A DNA stretch of 6,426 nucleotides. It comes from Deltaproteobacteria bacterium (GTDB taxonomy: Bacteria > Myxococcota_A > UBA9160 > SMWR01). Shown in pieces: positions 1 through 4,698 of this stretch. A program made the translations under genes and the position numbers. The notes below the pieces were generated by a model, which searched no databases, had not been told where the DNA came from, and was given only the letters and a program-made list of their open reading frames with translations. Each line of letters opens with the position of its first letter. Position 1 is the first letter of the stretch. Where the stretch lies: assembly GCA_019313605.1 (NCBI GenBank), contig JAFDAW010000162.1:1-6426 (forward strand), read 5' to 3'.

Positions 1-1223
1 ATTGGCTGAAAATCCCGCGGGTCCGCATCGCTGAGATAATGGATCAACGCGCCGTGGGCGGTCGCGGGATCGGGAAGGGCCGGCGCTTCGCCGCGCGACT
101 CGAACACGACGTTGAGCGCGGCCAGAAAGCCGAGCGCCGCCGACTCGACGTAGCCCTCCACGCCCGCCATTTGACCGGCCAGATAGAGGCCCGGCCGGCG
201 GCGAACCTCGAGGTTTGGCAACAGCTGCTTCGGGGCGTTGACGTAGGTATTCCGATGAACCGATCCGTAACGCGCGAAAACCGCCTCGGATAATCCGGGC
301 AGGCTGCGAAGGATGCGCTGCTGCTCTCCGATGCGGAGCTTCGTCTGACATCCAACGAGGTTGTAGAGCGTCCCGCGTTTGTCCTCTTGGCGCAATTGAA
401 CGACCGCGTAGGGCCGCTTGCCGGTTCGCGGATCGATCAGGCCGACGGGTTTGAGCGGACCGAAAGCCAGCGTCTTTTCTCCGCGGCGCGCCATTTCTTC
501 GATCGGAAGGCAACCTTCGAAATAGAGCTTTGCCTCGAAGGCGTGCAGCGGCACAGTCTCGGCCCCCAGCAAATCGCCGACAAAGGCGAAGTACTCGTCT
601 TCAGAGAGCGGAATGTTGAGGTAGTCGCCTTCGCCGTCGTCGTAGCGGGACGCCCGAAAAGCAATTTCGGAGTCGATCGAATCGGCGTACAAGATCGGCG
701 CCTGTGCGTCGTAGAAATACAGATGCTCGTCGCCCAGGAGCTGTTGCAGATCGCTCGCGAGTTCGCAGGCCGTGAGTGGGCCCGTCGCGAGAATCACGCG
801 CCCGTCGGTCGGAATGCGCTCGACGACTTCGTGGCGGATCTCGATGCGCGGATGGGATGCAATCGTGTCGGTGATCCGCTGCGAAAAGGCCTCTCGATCG
901 ACTGCGAGGGCTCGTCCTGCGGGAATCGAGGTCTCGTCGGCCGCTTCCATCACGAGCGACCCCAGCCGACGCATCTCCTCTTTGAGCAATCCGACGGCGT
1001 TTACCTGACTGTTGGAACGGAGCGAATTGCTGCAGACCAGCTCGGCGAATGCCTCGCTTTGATGAGCGGGTGAAAATCGCACCGGCTTCATCTCGTAGAG
1101 GGTGACCTCCAGACCGCGCCGCGCCGCCTGCCAGGCCGCCTCGCAGCCCGCGAGCCCGCCGCCGACCACCGCGACGCGCCGATCTTGCGATTCCGAAACT
1201 TCCGCGACCTGCTGCGCCGGCAT
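1..1223 (-). CDS. trmFO: TrmFO, methylenetetrahydrofolate--tRNA-(uracil-5-)-methyltransferase, C-terminus cut by window edge
   Basis: TrmFO is a cytoplasmic FAD enzyme that makes 5-methyluridine at position 54 of the tRNA T-loop, taking the carbon from 5,10-methylene-THF and electrons from NAD(P)H. The frame is open from ATG at 1223 to the left edge (407 codons). The dinucleotide-binding motif VVGGGLAGCEAAW lies at residues 19-31, followed by LYEMKPV at 42-48. The VCSNSLRSN block places C64 where Bacillus subtilis TrmFO has C53, and FEGCLPIE places C238 opposite C226, so both conserved cysteines are present. TGKRPYAVVQLRQ, NLVGCQTKL, HRNTYVNAP and LAGQMAGVEGYVESAA follow in family order. The visible end (HYLSDADPRDFQP) matches the region shortly before the usual C-terminus, so perhaps 30-50 residues are missing. 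About 11 extra residues precede the usual N-terminus. The plus-strand frame at 387-1073 is its shadow. The identification is firm; only the exact start is uncertain. Confidence 0.97.
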   Translation of the reverse strand, partial: MPAQQVAEVSESQDRRVAVVGGGLAGCEAAWQAARRGLEVTLYEMKPVRFSPAHQSEAFAELVCSNSLRSNSQVNAVGLLKEEMRRLGSLVMEAADETSIPAGRALAVDREAFSQRITDTIASHPRIEIRHEVVERIPTDGRVILATGPLTACELASDLQQLLGDEHLYFYDAQAPILYADSIDSEIAFRASRYDDGEGDYLNIPLSEDEYFAFVGDLLGAETVPLHAFEAKLYFEGCLPIEEMARRGEKTLAFGPLKPVGLIDPRTGKRPYAVVQLRQEDKRGTLYNLVGCQTKLRIGEQQRILRSLPGLSEAVFARYGSVHRNTYVNAPKQLLPNLEVRRRPGLYLAGQMAGVEGYVESAALGFLAALNVVFESRGEAPALPDPATAHGALIHYLSDADPRDFQP

Positions 1224-1226
1224 CCA

Positions 1227-1232
1227 CCCTCC
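1227..1232 (-). promoter_or_regulatory. Shine-Dalgarno of trmFO, closely spaced
   Basis: The minus strand reads GGAGGG, then three bases (TGG), then the ATG at 1223. This is a strong match to the 16S anti-SD, but the spacing is short. It is the main argument for this start: no other in-frame ATG lies between here and the FAD-binding motif. A GTG immediately before the VVGGG motif would fit the usual family length but has no comparable SD. Confidence 0.6.
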
Positions 1233-1288
1233 GAGAAGTGATCCCAACCATAGCTCCGAAGTGCGGTCGGGGCGTGATGGGGCCTCCG

Positions 1289-1317
1289 TAAATCTCTGAA
1301 ATCACGAGTGGTTTCAA
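1289..1317 (-). promoter_or_regulatory. Possible sigma70-type promoter for trmFO (weak)
   Basis: On the minus strand TTGAAA (1317-1312, five of six matches to the -35 consensus) is followed after 17 bases by GATTTA (1294-1289), a poor -10. A transcript from here would begin about 60 bases upstream of the trmFO ATG. The 192-base gap after the PilZ gene leaves room for a separate promoter, but the -10 match is bad enough that this may be chance. Confidence 0.2.
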
Positions 1318-1324
1318 GCAGCTA

Positions 1325-1363
1325 GCCCCCTGGGCGACCGCGCTTCACCGCTATAGCGGGGGC
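1325..1363 (-). repeat. Palindrome and inverted repeat in the PilZ-trmFO gap
   Basis: CCGCTATAGCGG at 1348-1359 is a perfect 12-base palindrome. In addition GCCCCC at 1325-1330 is complementary to GGGGGC at 1358-1363, which could close a larger loop that excludes the short palindrome. No U-run follows on the minus strand, so this is not a classic intrinsic terminator. It could be a protein-binding site, an mRNA 3'-end structure for the PilZ transcript, or chance in G+C-rich DNA. Confidence 0.3.
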
Positions 1364-1415
1364 GATCGCGTCGCGGGCTGTGGCCGTGTGGGTAGTGGAG
1401 GTGCCGGAGCGGAGA

Positions 1416-1748
1416 TCAGTTCTTGGGAGTCGCCGCGTCGTCGACCAGCTCGCGCACCTCGGGATCGGGATCATCGTATTCGATCGCGAAACCAGAAGAG
1501 CTGTGTCGCACGACCCGCCCCACCAATTCGTACGGACTCGCGGGCGCAATTGGATCGGCGGACTCAACGAAAACGTAGATGCGCACTTTGGTACCGACAG
1601 TGGGTTGCACCGAGGAGCCCTCGATCAGCGCACCCGAATAGGAGATGTTCGCGAGAACACCGATTCCCTCTTCGGGGCCCGTCGAGTAGTGAGCGTTCAG
1701 CGCGACATCGAACCGAGGATCTCGACGCTTTTCCATGAATGCAGACAT
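1416..1748 (-). CDS. Small stand-alone PilZ-domain protein, predicted c-di-GMP receptor
   Basis: This is a 110-residue soluble protein with no signal peptide or membrane segment, essentially one PilZ domain. Both halves of the c-di-GMP-binding signature are visible: RxxxR as R8-R-D-P-R12, and (D/N)xSxxG as N34-I-S-Y-S-G39. The beta-barrel continues through VGTKVRIYVF, then ELVGRVVRHSSSGFAIEY, typical of the family. PilZ proteins bind c-di-GMP and pass the signal to partners in motility, pilus assembly or polysaccharide synthesis; the partner here is unknown. The start at ATG 1748 has only a G-rich stretch (GGGGGCGGGG) just upstream instead of a canonical SD. A second in-frame ATG at 1736 (M5, giving MEKRRDPRF) is an equally reasonable start. 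It lies 111 bases after dprA and 192 before trmFO, so co-transcription with either is uncertain. A weak promoter-like pair (TTGGCG, 17 bases, GCTCAT) lies upstream. Confidence 0.9.
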   Translation of the reverse strand: MSAFMEKRRDPRFDVALNAHYSTGPEEGIGVLANISYSGALIEGSSVQPTVGTKVRIYVFVESADPIAPASPYELVGRVVRHSSSGFAIEYDDPDPEVRELVDDAATPKN

Positions 1749-1859
1749 TGCCCCGCCCCCAGGAACCGGTTGCTGGTCGTTTTATCGTCCAAGCCGAAGT
1801 GGCGCATGAGCCCACTTTTGGATTTCCCCGCCAATTAACCGGGCGCGCCAGCCTGCGGA

Positions 1860-2981
1860 TCAGCTGGGTCGAGAGGTGACCTTCAGACGCCCGTCACGGT
1901 CCTCACCGATCCGGTTCGCGAACTCGAGTTCGACCAATTCGAGCGCCAACTCGGCGGGCTCGCGGCCGAGCCTGCGCGCCAACTCGTCGCGCGACGCGGG
2001 GGCATCGGCAAGCGCGCTGAGAATCTCACGGGCAAGCGCCGAGAGGTCGCACGCGGCCTCCGGACGAGCCGGCGGCTCTCGGACCCAACCGAGTTCGCTG
2101 CAGATCTCGTCGGGACCCAAAGCCACATAGGCGCCATCACGGATCAGCCGGTTGGGTCCGACGCTCGTCGGAGCCGTGAGCGGGCCCGGCACCGCGAAAA
2201 CATCCCGACCCTGATTGGCCGCGTGATTGGCCGTGATCAGCGACCCACTTCGCTCCCGGGCCTCCACGATGACGACCGCGGACGACAGGCCGCTGATCAA
2301 TCGATTCCGCAGCGGAAAATACGGACGCAGCGGAGGCTCACCAAGCGGTAACTCGGTGACGACCGCCCCGTTCGCGGCGATCCGCTCGGCGAGTACCCGG
2401 TGTTCGCTGGGGTAAATGCGATCAATGCCGCACGCCTGGACGGCGATCGTCCGCCCGCCCGCCTCGAGGGCGCCCCAGTGGGCCTCCGCATCAATCCCGC
2501 GCGCGAGACCCGACACGATGACAACGCCCTCTCGAGCGAGGTCGGCGGCCAGACTGCGGGCGATCTGCTTGCCGTAGACCGTCGCCGCGCGCGCACCGAC
2601 GATCGCGACCGAGATTTCGGACAGCACGCGAACGTCGCCACGCACCACGAGCAGCGCGGCCGGATCCGAGATGCCCGCGAGGCGCGCCGGATACGCGGCT
2701 GAATTCAACGGCACCGCCACGGCACCGGCCCGCAAGAGAGCGGCGATCTCGGCGTTGCGATCGATTGCGCTCGAGAGTCCACGCGCAGCCAGCGCGCTTG
2801 CGGGGTGCGGGTGTTTTCGCAGCAGCTCGGCCGCGGCTTCGGGTTTGAGCCCGAGTGCGCGCTGAAACGCCAGCCAGTCCCCCAGCAGGGAATGGGATGC
2901 GCGATCGGGGCTGGCGGGATCGAGAACGTCGGACGCGAATGTGGAGGACAAACGAGGGCTCCCCGGGACCGGGGAGCCCAT
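1860..2981 (-). CDS. dprA: DprA, DNA-processing protein A (RecA loader in transformation)
   Basis: DprA (Smf) is cytoplasmic, binds incoming single-stranded DNA during natural transformation, shields it and loads RecA. It is also widespread in bacteria not known to be transformable. The 373-residue frame is full length. An N-terminal helical region spans about residues 30-70. The Rossmann-like core carries IVGAR (127-131), SGLARGID (157-164), GIDRIYP (185-191), FPLRNRLISGLS (222-233), VVIVEA (236-241), SGSLITA (245-251), GRDVFAVPG (258-266) and PNRLIRDGA (276-284). A C-terminal winged-helix domain (about 312-368) follows. The start is ambiguous. ATG 2981 has no good SD and its first nine codons lie in a strong hairpin. 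TTG at 2951 (residue 11) has GGGGAG seven bases upstream, and either start keeps every recognisable domain. It lies downstream of the LysM gene and upstream of the PilZ gene; topA, a common neighbour, is not next to it here. Confidence 0.96.
   Translation of the reverse strand: MGSPVPGSPRLSSTFASDVLDPASPDRASHSLLGDWLAFQRALGLKPEAAAELLRKHPHPASALAARGLSSAIDRNAEIAALLRAGAVAVPLNSAAYPARLAGISDPAALLVVRGDVRVLSEISVAIVGARAATVYGKQIARSLAADLAREGVVIVSGLARGIDAEAHWGALEAGGRTIAVQACGIDRIYPSEHRVLAERIAANGAVVTELPLGEPPLRPYFPLRNRLISGLSSAVVIVEARERSGSLITANHAANQGRDVFAVPGPLTAPTSVGPNRLIRDGAYVALGPDEICSELGWVREPPARPEAACDLSALAREILSALADAPASRDELARRLGREPAELALELVELEFANRIGEDRDGRLKVTSRPS
2956..2979 (-). terminator. GC-rich hairpin with short U-rich tail, overlapping the dprA start
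   Basis: GGGCTCCCC (2956-2964) and GGGGAGCCC (2971-2979) form a perfect nine-pair stem around a six-base loop, which could zip two more G-C pairs. In minus-strand RNA the stem is followed by UCGUUUGU, five U in eight bases, so it resembles an intrinsic terminator for the LysM transcript, about 67 bases past its stop codon. The plus-strand direction has no U-rich tail. The hairpin covers codons 2-9 of dprA if ATG 2981 is used, and the last base of that ATG is the first base of the stem. It could instead attenuate dprA or limit its translation. The weak U-tract keeps the terminator reading provisional. Confidence 0.5.
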
Positions 2982-2994
2982 GCATAGCTCGGGC

Positions 2995-3027
2995 GGCGCC
3001 GCGCGCGCAAATCCAGCGCGCCGCGCC
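2995..3027 (-). repeat. Second GC-rich inverted repeat between the LysM gene and dprA
   Basis: GCGCGC at 3003-3008 pairs with GCGCGC at 3016-3021 around a seven-base loop. Outside a small asymmetric bulge, GGCGC (2995-2999) pairs with GCGCC (3023-3027). No U-run follows, so alone it is not a terminator. It begins about 18 bases after the LysM stop codon and precedes the hairpin at 2956-2979, so the whole short gap would be highly structured in RNA. A 3'-end stabilising element is one possible role. Confidence 0.35.
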
Positions 3028-3045
3028 GGGGATGGCGCTGCCGAA

Positions 3046-4539
3046 TTACTCTTCCGCGCCTCGGTATTGCGCCGCGCTTCGTTCGATCACACCTCGGAAG
3101 TGATCGCCCAACCTGAGTTCGGTTTCCGTGTGCTGGACCAACGCAACCGCTGACTGTTGTCGCGCACGCACGACGAGAAGGTTCGCGATGACGCGATCGG
3201 GCACTTCGACCCTCGTATCGCGTGCGGGCTCAGGAGCCTCCCAACCGGCTCGATAGACCTCGAGCGGGCTGCCCACCTCGAGACCGTCGAGTTCTCCCCG
3301 ATTCAGATAGACGTAGTCGGCCGTAGCCATCAACACGCGACTCGCCGGGAAAAAGCTAATCCGCCCATCGACATTCTTCGGACTGGACATCACCTCGACA
3401 TCGAGAACCGGCTTTTCACGCGGCATCACGCGGTCACCGAGTTCCATGTCTCCAACCGACAACCGAACCACCGCCAGCGACGCCTCGGTGTCGACCTCTT
3501 GGACTTCGACCCAGCCGAGCATATTGACGTGATAACCGAGCAGCCGATTGGTATCCGGATCGATGACCTTCTCCTGGGTTCTGAAAATCGTGAACTGATC
3601 GCCCACAGACGCCTTCTCCTCGCCGAGGCCGATGTAGACCCGATCACCCTGGCTGAGCATGATGCGCTCGGGAACGGCGTCGACGATGCTCGCTGCGGCT
3701 TCGAGTTGCTCCGCACTGACCAGCCCGGTCGTTTCTCGCGAGCTGACGCGCACGATCTTCGGCCCGCTCTTGCCCTGAAACAGTGATTGAAAGCTATCCG
3801 ACGCGGGGCCAGTCGATGCGCCGTCGGCATCGGCCGCCAGCGGTTGGCCGGCGAGAAGCCGTTCCGCCTCTTCGGCCGTCACGCGGCGCATCTCGTAGGC
3901 GCTGATCCAGATGCGATCACCGGGAACGATGAGATGCGGATTCTCGATCTCGCGATTGTCGGTCCACACCGACGGCCAGACCCACGGAGTCCCGAGGTAG
4001 GCGTCGGAAATATCCCAAAGTGTGTCGCCAGTAACGACCAGGTGGATCCTGCCGGACCGGCCCTGCTCGTCGTAACCGATTTTCCCGAGTGCGACTTTCT
4101 GGTTCGCCTCGGAGTCTGCATTAGCGACCTCGCTTGCGGGCTCAGCATCGGTATCCGCAGACGCTTCCGCGTCTGCGATTTCAGCGTCGGAGTCCGAGAG
4201 ATCGGGCTCGGTCGCTTCTTCGTCGTTGGCTGCGACAGCCGAATCAGCTTCGGCGGAGACTTCGGTCTCGGCAGCGGCTTCGATTTCAGTGGCTGCCTCT
4301 GTTTGCGGCGCTTCGGCGGTGTCCACCGTTTCGGCGCCCTCCCCTGCGTCGGCCACCGCCTGATCTACGCCGGGCGATTCTGGAGCCGGTGCCGCTGCTG
4401 CCGGTTCGGCGGCGACCTGACTGTCCGCGGCCTCCGCCGCGTCCGTGTTCTGGGTCGAAGTTTCGCTCGCGTACAGGCTCCCCGAAGTGAGCACTGCAGA
4501 AATCACCACAGCGAAGATCGTGAGCAGTCCGGTTTTCAT
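3046..4539 (-). CDS. Secreted LysM-domain protein with acidic linker and duplicated C-terminal module
   Basis: This 497-residue protein is probably periplasmic or wall-associated and is predicted to bind peptidoglycan. Residues 1-24 form a signal peptide (MKTG, a hydrophobic core from LLTIF to LT, then SLYA with likely cleavage near 24). Residues 25-147 are a linker rich in Ala, Glu, Asp, Ser and Thr, with no Lys, Arg or aromatic residue. One LysM domain spans about 165-213 (VVTGDTLWDISDAYLG, then NPHLIVPGDRIWI). Between its helices is the Trp-rich stretch PWVWPSVWTDN, resembling YgaU/XkdP-type LysM domains rather than the short canonical form. From about 298 to 483 two beta-rich modules repeat. 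No catalytic domain is visible, so it is more likely a binding or scaffold protein than a hydrolase. The start is secure: ATG 4539 has a good SD and leads straight into the signal peptide. LysM proteins of this type are recalled next to dprA in deltaproteobacteria, but their role is not known to me. Confidence 0.88.
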   Translation of the reverse strand: MKTGLLTIFAVVISAVLTSGSLYASETSTQNTDAAEAADSQVAAEPAAAAPAPESPGVDQAVADAGEGAETVDTAEAPQTEAATEIEAAAETEVSAEADSAVAANDEEATEPDLSDSDAEIADAEASADTDAEPASEVANADSEANQKVALGKIGYDEQGRSGRIHLVVTGDTLWDISDAYLGTPWVWPSVWTDNREIENPHLIVPGDRIWISAYEMRRVTAEEAERLLAGQPLAADADGASTGPASDSFQSLFQGKSGPKIVRVSSRETTGLVSAEQLEAAASIVDAVPERIMLSQGDRVYIGLGEEKASVGDQFTIFRTQEKVIDPDTNRLLGYHVNMLGWVEVQEVDTEASLAVVRLSVGDMELGDRVMPREKPVLDVEVMSSPKNVDGRISFFPASRVLMATADYVYLNRGELDGLEVGSPLEVYRAGWEAPEPARDTRVEVPDRVIANLLVVRARQQSAVALVQHTETELRLGDHFRGVIERSAAQYRGAEE

Positions 4540-4698
4540 CGCATCCCCTCCAAACGACGACGTCGAATCGCGGGCGACGGCGAGCCGCTTCCCCGCGGGG
4601 CCGCTCTCGCAAATCGGCCTTGTGACGCACGTAGACGTGCCCGTATCGACCGTGCGGCCGAGAGGCTTGAGGAGATCGAAGCCGGTGTTGGACTGGGA
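4540..4698. other. Gap between the TPR gene and the LysM gene
   Basis: These 159 bases hold no gene I can support. Two short palindromes are present: GCACGTAGACGTGC at 4627-4640 (six-base arms, two-base centre) and CCCCGCGGGG at 4591-4600. Neither is followed by a U-run on the minus strand, so I see no intrinsic terminator for the TPR gene. I find no convincing -35/-10 pair, although a promoter for the LysM gene would be expected here if it is not co-transcribed with the TPR gene. Confidence 0.4.
4545..4551 (-). promoter_or_regulatory. Shine-Dalgarno of the LysM gene
   Basis: The minus strand reads GGAGGGG followed by ATGCG and then the ATG at 4539, giving about seven bases between the GGAGG core and the start. 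An out-of-frame ATG in between (GGGATGCGATG) is too close to the SD to be the start. This is the best ribosome-binding site in the window and fixes the signal-peptide start. Confidence 0.75.

Noticed and set aside
387..1073. A 228-codon plus-strand open frame opposite trmFO
   Set aside because: Every TrmFO motif reads on the minus strand through this interval without interruption, and the plus-strand product has no recognisable domain.
601..1317. A minus-strand 238-codon frame that might suggest a frameshifted or broken trmFO
   Set aside because: The adjacent frame from 1223 is continuous with all TrmFO motifs to the left edge. This frame only overlaps it out of phase and yields Arg-rich sequence.
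1362..1369. GCGATCGC octamer, similar to the HIP1 motif of cyanobacteria
   Set aside because: This one octamer in G+C-rich DNA is expected by chance, and nothing else in the window points to cyanobacteria.
3157..3786. A 209-codon plus-strand open frame opposite the C-terminal half of the LysM gene
   Set aside because: It is a shadow of a coding frame with a clear signal peptide, SD and repeat structure. The antisense product is low in recognisable pattern.
4591..4640. Two small palindromes considered as a terminator of the TPR gene
   Set aside because: Neither has a U-run on the minus strand and the arms are only five to six bases, so intrinsic termination is not supported.
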